Shown: piece by piece, positions 1-7,558 of the stretch | How the letters are laid out: every line of letters begins with the position of its first letter | How positions within the stretch are numbered: the stretch's first letter is position 1 | NCBI GenBank assembly: GCA_937862845.1 | Contig: CALMCK010000178.1 | Location: 1-14,314, forward strand | Reading direction: 5' to 3' | DNA: 14,314 bases | Source of the DNA: an uncultured Burkholderiaceae bacterium | Lineage (GTDB): Bacteria > Pseudomonadota > Gammaproteobacteria > Burkholderiales > Burkholderiaceae | The notes under the pieces: model-generated | The model's database searches: none | What the model saw: the letters and a program-made list of their open reading frames with translations, nothing else | Told to the model about the DNA's origin: nothing | Made by a program: the position numbers and the translations under genes

Positions 1-3000
1 TCGAAATTTGGCAAACACACTGCCAAAAACAACATCAAATTTGATGGCCTCTCGCGCGTCTCGCATGTGACGGACGCGACCGACTGGCGCGTCGAGTATC
101 CATTTGTGGTGTTGACACCCGACACGGAGCTGGAAATGGCGGGCTTGGTGCGCGCGTCGATTGAGCTCGGTTTGACGATTATTCCACGCGGCGGCGGCAC
201 GGGTTACACGGGCGGCGCGATTCCTCTCGATGCAAAATCAGTGGTCATCAACACCGAAAAACTGATTCAAATCGATGCCATCACGCCATGGCGTGGCTCG
301 ATGATGACACACGACGTCATGACGATTAACACGGGCGCGGGCGTGGTGACGCGTCGCGTGGAAGACGCCGCCAAAAAAAGCAAATTGGTTTTTGCCGTCG
401 ATCCCACCAGCGCGGACGCATCTTGTGTCGGCGGCAATGTGGCGATGAACGCAGGCGGCAAAAAAGCCGTGCTGTGGGGCACTGCGCTGGACAATCTGGC
501 GAGCTGGCGCATGGTCAATCCCGATGGTGAATGGCTGGAGGTGACGCGTCTGGACCACAACATGAGCAAGATTCACGATGCGCCATTTGCCAACTTTGAA
601 GTGGTGCGCTTTTCATCGGACATGAAACAAGAGTTGGGCCGCGAGACATTAACGATTGAAGGCTATAAATTTCGCAAAGAAGGTTTGGGCAAAGACGTCA
701 CCGATAAATTTTTATCGGGTTTGCCTGGCGTGCAAAAAGAAGGCTGCGACGGCCTCATCACCAGCGCACGCTGGGTGCTGCACCGCCAGTTCACACACAC
801 GCGCACAGTTTGTTTGGAGTTTTTTGGTCAAGCGCGCGAGTCGATTCCATCGATTGTTGAGATTAAAGATTATTTGTTTGAAACCGCGAAAACCACCGGC
901 GCGACATTGGCTGGCTTGGAGCATTTGGACGAGCGCTATCTGCGTGCGGTCGGCTATGCAACGAAAAGCCGCCGTGGTGATTTACCCAAAATGGTCTTGA
1001 TTGGCGACATTGTCGGCGACGACGAAGCTGCCGTGGCGCAAGCGACATCAGAAGTCGTGCGCATGGCGAACACGCGCACAGGCGAAGGTTTTGTTGCAGT
1101 GGCCGAAGAAGCACGCAAGAAATTCTGGCTCGACCGCGCCCGCACAGCGGCCATCGCGCGACACACCAATGCGTTTAAAGTCAATGAAGACGTGGTGATT
1201 CCATTGCCACGCATGGGCGAGTACACCGATGCGATTGAACGCATCAACATTGAGCTGTCCAGCAAAAACAAACTCAAACTGCTCGATGCCCTCACCAGTT
1301 ACCTCAAAGGCAATTTGCCATTGGTCAAAAATGAAGACGCCACCAACGCGCAATCCAAACTCGACATCCTCGGCAAACGCGCCGAAGATGCACAGATGCT
1401 GATTGCCAAAGTCAAAGACCGCTGGCGCTACTGGATGGCACACATGGATGCACCGCTCGCCGAAGTGATTGACGCGGCGGTCTCGTTCACCGAGCCTGCT
1501 CAAATCACCGTGCTGCGCGAGCGGCTGAGCACTGAGCCTGCGGTGCGTGTGTTTGATGTGTTGCAAGACCGCACGATACGCCTGTCTTATAAACGCGAAG
1601 TGCGCGCCGAATTGCGCCGCATTTTCACGGGCATGTCTTTCACGCAAATCCTCGATGAGTGCACACAAGTCCATCAAAAAATTCTGCGCAGCCGCGTCTT
1701 TGTCGCGCTGCACATGCACGCAGGCGATGGCAATGTGCACACCAACATTCCCGTCAACTCTGATGACTACGAGATGCTGCAAGAGGCCAATCAGGCCGTC
1801 GCACGCATCATGCAGATTGCCCGCAGTTTGGATGGTGTGATTTCTGGCGAGCATGGCATCGGCATCACCAAGCTCGAGTTCCTCACCGACGAAGAGCTCG
1901 CACCATTCCGCGCATATAAAAACAAAGTCGATCCAAACGGATATTTCAACCGTGGCAAACTCATGCCGCACGCCGACTTGCACAATGCCTATACGCCGTC
2001 GTTTGGCTTAATGGGCGCAGAGTCATTGATTATGCAGCAGTCGGACATCGGCGCGATTGCCGCCTCGGTCAAAGACTGCTTGCGCTGTGGCAAATGCAAA
2101 CCCGTGTGCTCAACACACGTACCCGTCGCCAATTTACTCTACTCGCCACGCAATAAAATTCTCGCCACCTCATTGTTGGTCGAAGCGTTTTTATACGAAG
2201 AACAAACGCGTCGAGGGATTTCGATTAAACACTGGGAAGAGTTTGAAGACGTCGCCGACCACTGCACTGTCTGCCACCGCTGCGAAAAGCCCTGCCCCGT
2301 TGACATTGATTTTGGCGACGTGACCATTGCCATGCGCAACTTGCTGCGCACCATGGGCAAAAAAACCCCGAACATCGGCACGAATCTGGCGATGACTTAC
2401 CTGAATATGAAAGACCCTGCCAGCATTCGCATGTACAAAAAAGTCGTGCTCGAGTGGGGCGGCAAAGCGCAAAACTTTGCGCACAAACTCGCCAAGTCAC
2501 TGCGCATGACCAAATCGCAAATTCAAACGCCACCTGCCACGCTCGGGCGCGCACCGATACGCGAGCAGGTGATTCATTTCATCAACAAACCCATGCCCGG
2601 CAACCTACCGAAAAAAACCGCGCGCGCATTGCTCGACATCGAGGACTCTAAATACGTGCCGATTATTCGCAATCCTAAAATCACCTCGAGTGATTCTGAA
2701 AGCGTGTTTTACTTCCCCGGTTGTGGCTCGGAGCGCTTGTTCTCACAAGTCGGTCTCGCCACGCAGGCCATGCTGTATCACATCGGCGTGCAGACAGTAT
2801 TGCCACCCGGTTATCTGTGCTGCGGCTATCCGCAACACGCCACGGGCAACACCGACAAAGCCGATAAAATCACCACAGACAACCGCGTGCTGTTCCACCG
2901 CGTGGCGAACACGCTCAACTATCTCGACATCAAAACCGTCATTGTCTCGTGCGGCACCTGCATGGATCAACTCGAAAAATACCAATTCGATAAGATTTTC

Positions 3001-3483
3001 CCGAATGCACGCCTGCTCGACATCCATGAATTTTTACTCGAAAAAGAAGTGAAAATCGACAGCGTCGAAGGCGTGCGTTACATGTACCACGAGCCGTGCC
3101 ACACGCCGATGAAAACGCACAACTCACTCAAAGTGGTCAGCAGCCTGATGGACACCGACGTGCCGCTCAACGATCGCTGCTGCGGCGAGTCGGGCACCTT
3201 CGCCCTCTCACGTCCAGACATCGCCACGCAAGTGCGCCACCGCAAAGAAACCGAAATGCGCCAAGGCGCCGACGAGCTGCGCGCCGATGGTTTCACAGGC
3301 AAAGTGAAAGTGCTCACCTCGTGCCCTGCGTGTTTGCAAGGCCTGCATCGCTATCGCGACGACATCGATTCTGAGGCCGATTACATTGTGGTGGAAATGG
3401 CGAAATTCATATTGGGCGAAAACTGGCTGCCCGAGTATGTCGCCGCCGCCAACAACGGTGGGATTGAGCGCGTGTTGGTTTAA
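1..3483 (+). CDS. DUF3683-type FAD/4Fe-4S/CCG-domain D-2-hydroxyacid dehydrogenase (5' truncated)
   Basis: Large flavin and iron-sulfur oxidoreductase that likely oxidises a D-2-hydroxyacid (lactate, glycolate or 2-hydroxyglutarate class) and passes electrons towards quinone. The frame is open from base 1, so the real start lies upstream; 1160 residues are visible. Numbered from base 1: the FAD-binding glycine loop (PRGGGTGYTGG) is at residues 62-72. The FAD-oxidase C-terminal metal motif GDGNVH ends at H580, with H573 and with E617 of the SGEHGIG motif as further candidate metal ligands. Two 4Fe-4S motifs use C693/696/699/703 and C755/758/761/765. Two CCG (cysteine-rich heterodisulfide-reductase-like) domains have CC pairs at 940-941 and 1060-1061, plus C984/987 and C1108/1111. 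The order matches GlcD plus GlcF in one chain. The missing N-terminus should hold the DUF3683 domain known in betaproteobacterial homologues (family knowledge, not seen). Domain calls are firm; the substrate is unknown. Confidence 0.9.
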   Translation, partial: SKFGKHTAKNNIKFDGLSRVSHVTDATDWRVEYPFVVLTPDTELEMAGLVRASIELGLTIIPRGGGTGYTGGAIPLDAKSVVINTEKLIQIDAITPWRGSMMTHDVMTINTGAGVVTRRVEDAAKKSKLVFAVDPTSADASCVGGNVAMNAGGKKAVLWGTALDNLASWRMVNPDGEWLEVTRLDHNMSKIHDAPFANFEVVRFSSDMKQELGRETLTIEGYKFRKEGLGKDVTDKFLSGLPGVQKEGCDGLITSARWVLHRQFTHTRTVCLEFFGQARESIPSIVEIKDYLFETAKTTGATLAGLEHLDERYLRAVGYATKSRRGDLPKMVLIGDIVGDDEAAVAQATSEVVRMANTRTGEGFVAVAEEARKKFWLDRARTAAIARHTNAFKVNEDVVIPLPRMGEYTDAIERINIELSSKNKLKLLDALTSYLKGNLPLVKNEDATNAQSKLDILGKRAEDAQMLIAKVKDRWRYWMAHMDAPLAEVIDAAVSFTEPAQITVLRERLSTEPAVRVFDVLQDRTIRLSYKREVRAELRRIFTGMSFTQILDECTQVHQKILRSRVFVALHMHAGDGNVHTNIPVNSDDYEMLQEANQAVARIMQIARSLDGVISGEHGIGITKLEFLTDEELAPFRAYKNKVDPNGYFNRGKLMPHADLHNAYTPSFGLMGAESLIMQQSDIGAIAASVKDCLRCGKCKPVCSTHVPVANLLYSPRNKILATSLLVEAFLYEEQTRRGISIKHWEEFEDVADHCTVCHRCEKPCPVDIDFGDVTIAMRNLLRTMGKKTPNIGTNLAMTYLNMKDPASIRMYKKVVLEWGGKAQNFAHKLAKSLRMTKSQIQTPPATLGRAPIREQVIHFINKPMPGNLPKKTARALLDIEDSKYVPIIRNPKITSSDSESVFYFPGCGSERLFSQVGLATQAMLYHIGVQTVLPPGYLCCGYPQHATGNTDKADKITTDNRVLFHRVANTLNYLDIKTVIVSCGTCMDQLEKYQFDKIFPNARLLDIHEFLLEKEVKIDSVEGVRYMYHEPCHTPMKTHNSLKVVSSLMDTDVPLNDRCCGESGTFALSRPDIATQVRHRKETEMRQGADELRADGFTGKVKVLTSCPACLQGLHRYRDDIDSEADYIVVEMAKFILGENWLPEYVAAANNGGIERVLV

Positions 3484-3509
3484 CGTTACTCCATTCAACT
3501 GAACGACCC

Positions 3510-3547
3510 ATAAAAAATCGCGGCATGCACATGCCGCGATTTTTTAT
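3510..3547. terminator. Bidirectional intrinsic terminator
   Basis: A perfect 17-bp inverted repeat (arms 3510-3526 and 3531-3547) with a GCAC loop. The GC core GCGGCAT is flanked by an A6 run on the left and a T6 run on the right, so both strands read as hairpin plus U-tract. It lies between the convergent stop codons of the large dehydrogenase (3483) and the methyltransferase (3562), and can terminate both. Confidence 0.93.
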
Positions 3548-3561
3548 GCCAAAACCGATGA

Positions 3562-4707
3562 CTACACGAGACGGCCCAAACGCCACAGTGAGGTGATTTC
3601 CTTTGACCGTGCTCGGTGCAGCGAGTCTGCTTTGTCAAACACTTTGCTGTGTGCGGGTTTGATGTCGTGTTTGTCAATGACGCGCAGCTGTGCTTGCGCC
3701 ATCCAGTCGAGCAACTCGGCGCGACTGCGGAGCTCTAAATGCTCGGCCAAGTCGGACAAAATCAACCAGCCTTCGCCGCCTTCGCTGAGATGCTCGGCCA
3801 AGCCATTCAAAAACCCCTTGAGCATTCGACTGCCCTCGTCATACAGCGCGTATTCAATCGCGGCGTTCGGTTTGGCGGGCAGCCACGGCGGATTGCAGAC
3901 GATGAGCGGTGCTTGTCCTTGTGGGAATAAATCGGTTTTTTGCAATTCAACCTGTGCGCTCACGCCGAGTTGCTCGATGTTTTGCGCCGCACACGTCAGC
4001 GCGGTGTCGCTTAAATCGGTGGCGACGATGCGCTGCACGCCACGCCGCGCCAGCACGGCGGCGAGCACGCCCGTGCCTGTGCCGATGTCAAATGCGCCAT
4101 CCGTTAGCGCGGCCTTTGGCAGTGGCGCTGTCGCGACCAGCTCGATGTACTCGCCGCGTGCGGGGGAAAATACCCCATAGTGCGGGTGAATTCGCCCACC
4201 GGTGTGCGGCACGTCCACGCCTTTTTTGCGCCACTCGTGTGCGCCGATGAGACCGAGTATTTCGCGCAATGAAACCACGCTTTTTTGCTGCGGCATTGAA
4301 CCATACGCCTCACGGCATGCCGCCGCGACATCAGGGGCGCGGCGAAGCGGGATGGCGAACGCCTCATCGAGCGGAATCAAAACCATGCCGAGTATCCGCG
4401 CGCGTTGTGCCTGTGCTTGTCGGTGTTTGTGAAAGGCTTCTTTTGCATTGGCGGGCGGCTGTGCTTTGGATGGCTTTTTGTCAATCCGCCGACCGAGCGC
4501 TTGTAACATCTGTCTCGCGTTTTGAAAGTCACCGCGCCACAGCAATGCTGTGCCTTCGCAAGCGAGGCGATACGCGGCATCGGTGTTCATCGTGTTGTCA
4601 TCGGCGAGCACGACGCGCTTCGGCGGTGGCGCGCCGTTTTCTGAGCGCCAGCGGGCGGTGTGTTCGGTGTGGTTTTCTGTCCACGTCAGTGTGGGAAAGT
4701 CGGTCAT
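3562..4707 (-). CDS. Class I SAM-dependent methyltransferase (HemK/MTS-like, NPPW motif)
   Basis: A 381-residue protein with an N-terminal domain of unknown role and a C-terminal Rossmann methyltransferase domain. Motif I is DIGTGTG at residues 207-213, the acidic end of strand beta2 is D231 (ATDLSD), and NPPW is at 272-275. NPPY/NPPW is typical of enzymes that methylate planar or amide nitrogens in proteins, rRNA or DNA (HemK/PrmC, RsmC, RlmG), so a macromolecular N-methyltransferase is a reasonable inference; the target is unknown. I chose ATG at 4707. A GTG at 4734 would add nine residues, but it sits on the only -10-like element seen, and the aligned-looking protein begins at MTDFPTLTW. 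The Shine-Dalgarno sequence is weak. It is a single gene, convergent with the large dehydrogenase and divergent from the radical SAM gene. Confidence 0.85.
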   Translation of the reverse strand: MTDFPTLTWTENHTEHTARWRSENGAPPPKRVVLADDNTMNTDAAYRLACEGTALLWRGDFQNARQMLQALGRRIDKKPSKAQPPANAKEAFHKHRQAQAQRARILGMVLIPLDEAFAIPLRRAPDVAAACREAYGSMPQQKSVVSLREILGLIGAHEWRKKGVDVPHTGGRIHPHYGVFSPARGEYIELVATAPLPKAALTDGAFDIGTGTGVLAAVLARRGVQRIVATDLSDTALTCAAQNIEQLGVSAQVELQKTDLFPQGQAPLIVCNPPWLPAKPNAAIEYALYDEGSRMLKGFLNGLAEHLSEGGEGWLILSDLAEHLELRSRAELLDWMAQAQLRVIDKHDIKPAHSKVFDKADSLHRARSKEITSLWRLGRLV

Positions 4708-4732
4708 GGTCGGTCCATTTAAAGTGGCTTGC

Positions 4733-4738
4733 ACTATA
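4733..4738 (-). promoter_or_regulatory. Possible -10 element for the methyltransferase gene
   Basis: On the minus strand this reads TATAGT (5/6 match to TATAAT). It would place the transcript start near 4726 and give a leader of about 19 bases before the ATG at 4707. No convincing -35 hexamer is seen 16-18 bases further upstream, so the call is tentative. Confidence 0.3.
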
Positions 4739-4754
4739 GCATGGCATGGCTGTC

Positions 4755-4784
4755 GTAGGGCAGCTTGTCCTCACGCTGCCCTAC
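4755..4784. repeat. Perfect 10-bp inverted repeat in divergent intergenic region
   Basis: The arms GTAGGGCAGC (4755-4764) and GCTGCCCTAC (4775-4784) are exact reverse complements separated by 10 bases. No T-tract follows on either strand, so it is not a standard intrinsic terminator. It lies between the divergent starts at 4707 and 4921, upstream of both. Arm centres are 20 bases apart, about two helical turns. This would suit a dimeric DNA-binding regulator, but a dispersed intergenic repeat or a structured RNA are alternatives. Confidence 0.75.
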
Positions 4785-4908
4785 TCATCAACCCATCGTC
4801 ACGCAATTGCACACGTGCTTGAAAACCCTTTGCATGCCTTTACTCAATAAACGGCTGCTTCTCTGACAAACCAATCTACGCGGTGTGCCGCACGAGCACT
4901 GCATCAAG

Positions 4909-4914
4909 TATAAT
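4909..4914 (+). promoter_or_regulatory. Consensus -10 box implying a leaderless transcript
   Basis: TATAAT, a 6/6 match, ends six bases before the ATG at 4921. With usual sigma-70 spacing, transcription would begin at or within a base of that A, giving an mRNA with no 5' untranslated region. There is no Shine-Dalgarno-like sequence before the ATG, which agrees. The -35 region (about 4885-4891, GTGCCGC) is poor. Confidence 0.6.
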
Positions 4915-4920
4915 CACGCC

Positions 4921-6444
4921 ATGATTATTTTAAGCACCCTCAACGCCCGCTATTCCCACGCCTCACTTGGTTTGCGCTATCTGCTGGCCAATCTGGGCGA
5001 GCATGCCACGCACACGCGCTTGGCTGAATTCACGATTAAAACGCCTGTGGATAAAATGCTGGCCGACTTGCTCGCAGACGATCCGCGCATCATCGGCTTC
5101 GGCGTGTACATTTGGAATGTCAATGAAACGCTGACGCTGATACAGGCCATCCGTGCCGCCGCGCCGCACATCATCATTGTGCTGGGCGGACCCGAAGTGT
5201 CGTATGAGGTGAATGAGCAAGCCATCACGACGCTCGCTGACTATGTGGTGACGGGCTGGGGTGAGGTGACGCTGCCGAAATTATTCGACGCTCTGATTCA
5301 TGGGCCGAAGCCATTGATGAAAGTTCATGCGGGCGTGCAAGCGGCTTTGGATGATTTGCAAATGCCCTATCATTTGTACACCGATGCCGATTTAAAAAAC
5401 CGCAACATCTACGTTGAAGCGTCGCGCGGTTGTCCATTTAAATGCGAGTTTTGTTTGTCGAGTTTGGACAAAACCGCTTGGGCGTTTGAGCTTGACCCGT
5501 TTTTGGTGGAGATGGATAAACTGTATGCGCGCGGCGCACGCACGTTTAAATTCGTCGACAGAACGTTTAATTTAAAACCAGAAACAGGTCGGCGCATTCT
5601 TGATTTTTTCTTGGCAAAAATCAAAACAGACGATCCTTTGTTTGCACACTTTGAAGTCATTCCCGATCATTTACCCGACATGCTCAAAGACGCCATCACG
5701 CAATTCCCCGCGGGCAGCCTACAGCTTGAGCTCGGCATCCAGACACTCAACACCACGGTGCAAAAACACATCTCGCGCAAAACCAACCTCACCAAAGCAC
5801 ATGAGAACATCACATGGCTGCGCGAGCACAGCCACGCGCACTTGCACGTCGATCTCATTGCAGGTTTGCCCTCGGAGACCATGGACAGCTTTGCCGCGGG
5901 CTTTGACGAGCTCTACACATGGCGCGCCCACGAAATCCAGTTGGGCATACTCAAACGCTTGCGCGGCACACCGATTATCCGCCACACCGAGTTGTTCGAA
6001 ATGGTCTACAGCGAGTCGACCCCTTACGAAATCATCAGCACCAAAGACGTGTCTAAAGCCGAACTGGATCAATTCAAACATTTCGCCAAATACTGGGACG
6101 CCATCGCCAACTCAGGCCGCTTCACGCAAACCCTGCCGCTGATTATGGACGCGGCGAATGAATCGCCTTATGCGCGTTTCCATACATTGTCGCAACACCT
6201 GCACACGCAATGGCAGCGCAGCCACAGCATTCCACTCGAAGCCTTGTTCACCGAAGTCGCGCACTGGCTCATCGCCGAAAACCCCGACAGCCAAACACAC
6301 GACGCCATCCGCCAAGCCGTCACCGACGACTACATCAGCAGTGGCTCGCAAGGCAAGCTGCCTTGGATGAAACGTGGCCTCACCATCGAAACCAAACAAC
6401 ACACAGATGCCGCACTCGCACGGCAAGCGCGGCATTTGTCATAA
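4921..6444 (+). CDS. B12-binding-domain radical SAM protein, DUF4080 type
   Basis: A 507-residue protein. The N-terminal Rossmann-like cobalamin-binding domain covers roughly residues 1-130, with YSHASLGLRYL near the start and the LGGPE loop at 88-92. The radical SAM core follows, with the CxxxCxxC cluster motif at C171, C175 and C178 inside EASRGCPFKCEFC. The C-terminal part (about 380-507) resembles the DUF4080 extension. Such proteins bind a 4Fe-4S cluster and SAM, and many B12-dependent relatives methylate unactivated carbons; no reaction is established for this group, so the function is unknown. I chose ATG 4921 rather than GTG 4885 because the N-terminus then begins directly with the first beta strand (MIILSTLNARYSH) and because TATAAT overlaps the longer version. 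It appears monocistronic and converges on ghrA. Confidence 0.87.
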   Translation: MIILSTLNARYSHASLGLRYLLANLGEHATHTRLAEFTIKTPVDKMLADLLADDPRIIGFGVYIWNVNETLTLIQAIRAAAPHIIIVLGGPEVSYEVNEQAITTLADYVVTGWGEVTLPKLFDALIHGPKPLMKVHAGVQAALDDLQMPYHLYTDADLKNRNIYVEASRGCPFKCEFCLSSLDKTAWAFELDPFLVEMDKLYARGARTFKFVDRTFNLKPETGRRILDFFLAKIKTDDPLFAHFEVIPDHLPDMLKDAITQFPAGSLQLELGIQTLNTTVQKHISRKTNLTKAHENITWLREHSHAHLHVDLIAGLPSETMDSFAAGFDELYTWRAHEIQLGILKRLRGTPIIRHTELFEMVYSESTPYEIISTKDVSKAELDQFKHFAKYWDAIANSGRFTQTLPLIMDAANESPYARFHTLSQHLHTQWQRSHSIPLEALFTEVAHWLIAENPDSQTHDAIRQAVTDDYISSGSQGKLPWMKRGLTIETKQHTDAALARQARHLS

Positions 6445-6451
6445 GCCCCCC

Positions 6452-7399
6452 TCAATAACCGCGCGCGAAATCCACACGGTGCAGCAGTTCTTCGCCGTGC
6501 TCAAAGCGATTTAAATTGTCATTAAAAACCTCAAACACGGTCTCAGGCACACTCGGCGCAGCGGTGTGAGATGTCGAGACGAGATTCGGCGCGTCCCAAA
6601 ACGGATGCGCCTCAGGCAAAGGCTCTGTGCGAAACACATCGAGCACCGCAGCTGCGATGGTGCCCGCGTGCAGCGCTGCCGCTAAATCCGCATCGACCAC
6701 CGCCTGTCCACGACCGACATTGATAAACACCGCGCTCGGTTTCATTTGTTTGAGAAACGCCGCATTCACGACATCCTGCGTCGCAGGCGTATTCGGCAAG
6801 ACATTCACCACATAGTCCGCCTGCGCCAGCAAGCGCGGCACACCGGCCAAATCAGTGACCTCCGCCACACCCGCCACCGCACGCGGCGTGTTCGCCACGC
6901 CCAGTACGCGCATGCCCAAAAAATGAAACATCGCCACCATGTCTGCGCCAATCGAACCCAAGCCCAACAACAAAACGGTCTTGCCACGCAGCAAACCACC
7001 GTCCCGAGGAAACCACTCACGCCGCTCAAACGCCGCTCGATGCGCGTACAGCAGCCGCTCGTGCGCGAGCATGTGGGTGAGCAAATACTCCACCATGAGC
7101 GGTGCGAAGATTCCACGCACATTCGTCAGGGTATAATCGTGCCGCATGTTGGGTGCTAAAAGTATCTCCACGCCCGCCCACGTCGATTGCATCCATTGCA
7201 CATTCGGCAAGGCATCAAGCACCTGTACCGCGAGCGCGGGCTCTGCGAGCAGCCAGCACACTGACGCACGCTGCGCCTCGCTCGCTGACAAAACCACGTT
7301 GACCTGTGTCGTCACCAACCAGTCACGTGTGTCGTGTTCTGCGGCTTTTGCCAATGCTTGATAAGCGTCTGCCACTTTCGATAAAATCACAGCCTTCAT
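6452..7399 (-). CDS. ghrA: Glyoxylate/hydroxypyruvate reductase A-like D-2-hydroxyacid dehydrogenase
   Basis: A 315-residue NAD(P)H-dependent reductase of glyoxylate, hydroxypyruvate and similar 2-oxo acids, cytosolic; E. coli GhrA is of nearly the same length. The nucleotide-binding GLGSIG motif is at residues 146-151. The catalytic triad of the D-isomer 2-hydroxyacid dehydrogenase family is R230 (in NVGRGQ), E259 (in RTEP) and H278 (in TSHTAAPS). The His motif followed by TAAPS rather than SG is the GhrA-type variant. The start at ATG 7399 is well supported by a GGGGGGAG Shine-Dalgarno just upstream. The gene is single and divergent from the antiporter. Its stop lies 7 bases from the radical SAM stop, with no terminator between. 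The exact substrate is inferred from family only. Confidence 0.87.
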   Translation of the reverse strand: MKAVILSKVADAYQALAKAAEHDTRDWLVTTQVNVVLSASEAQRASVCWLLAEPALAVQVLDALPNVQWMQSTWAGVEILLAPNMRHDYTLTNVRGIFAPLMVEYLLTHMLAHERLLYAHRAAFERREWFPRDGGLLRGKTVLLLGLGSIGADMVAMFHFLGMRVLGVANTPRAVAGVAEVTDLAGVPRLLAQADYVVNVLPNTPATQDVVNAAFLKQMKPSAVFINVGRGQAVVDADLAAALHAGTIAAAVLDVFRTEPLPEAHPFWDAPNLVSTSHTAAPSVPETVFEVFNDNLNRFEHGEELLHRVDFARGY

Positions 7400-7450
7400 G
7401 GCTCCCCCCTGTCTTAAATTTTGATGATGAGTCTTATGGTCAATGGCGCA

Positions 7451-7456
7451 ATTATA
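7451..7456 (-). promoter_or_regulatory. Probable -10 element for ghrA
   Basis: The minus strand reads TATAAT (6/6), about 50 bases upstream of the ghrA ATG at 7399. No clear TTGACA-like -35 hexamer lies at the right distance, so recognition may need an activator, or the match may be chance in an AT-rich stretch. Confidence 0.4.
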
Positions 7457-7506
7457 AATGCCTTTGTGCGTTTTTTGCCTTGAGACTTTATCGCATGGCG
7501 TGTCAA

Positions 7507-7515
7507 TGTTATGAT
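7507..7515 (+). promoter_or_regulatory. Probable extended -10 promoter for the antiporter gene
   Basis: TGTTATGAT fits the extended -10 pattern TGnTATAAT with one mismatch. A weak -35 (TTTATC, 7487-7492) sits 17 bases upstream. Transcription would start near 7522, giving a leader of about 37 bases that contains the AAGGGA Shine-Dalgarno before ATG 7559. Confidence 0.45.
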
Positions 7516-7558
7516 GGGTCTCTTTGTTTGCTCAAATAAAAAATCACAAGGGAATAGT

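Noticed and set aside
1048..1983. Long minus-strand open frame (311 codons) opposite the large dehydrogenase.
   Set aside because: It lies entirely within a gene with clear domains in the other strand, its translation is Cys/His-rich with no recognisable domain, and such antisense frames are common in GC-rich coding sequence.
4804..4811. 8-bp palindrome GCAATTGC near the intergenic dyad.
   Set aside because: It is short and single, with no promoter context; palindromes of this length arise by chance.
4885..4920. GTG 4885 as start of the radical SAM protein.
   Set aside because: It lacks a ribosome site, adds twelve unconserved-looking residues, and overlaps the TATAAT box; ATG 4921 begins directly with the first strand of the domain.
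7132..7137. Consensus TATAAT on the plus strand inside ghrA, possibly an antisense promoter.
   Set aside because: There is no adequate -35 at 16-18 bases and no open reading frame of note behind it. A lone hexamer match inside a gene is expected by chance.
7511..7558. ATG 7511 as start of the antiporter.
   Set aside because: It sits within the extended -10 element and would bury the signal peptide. ATG 7559 has an AAGGGA site.
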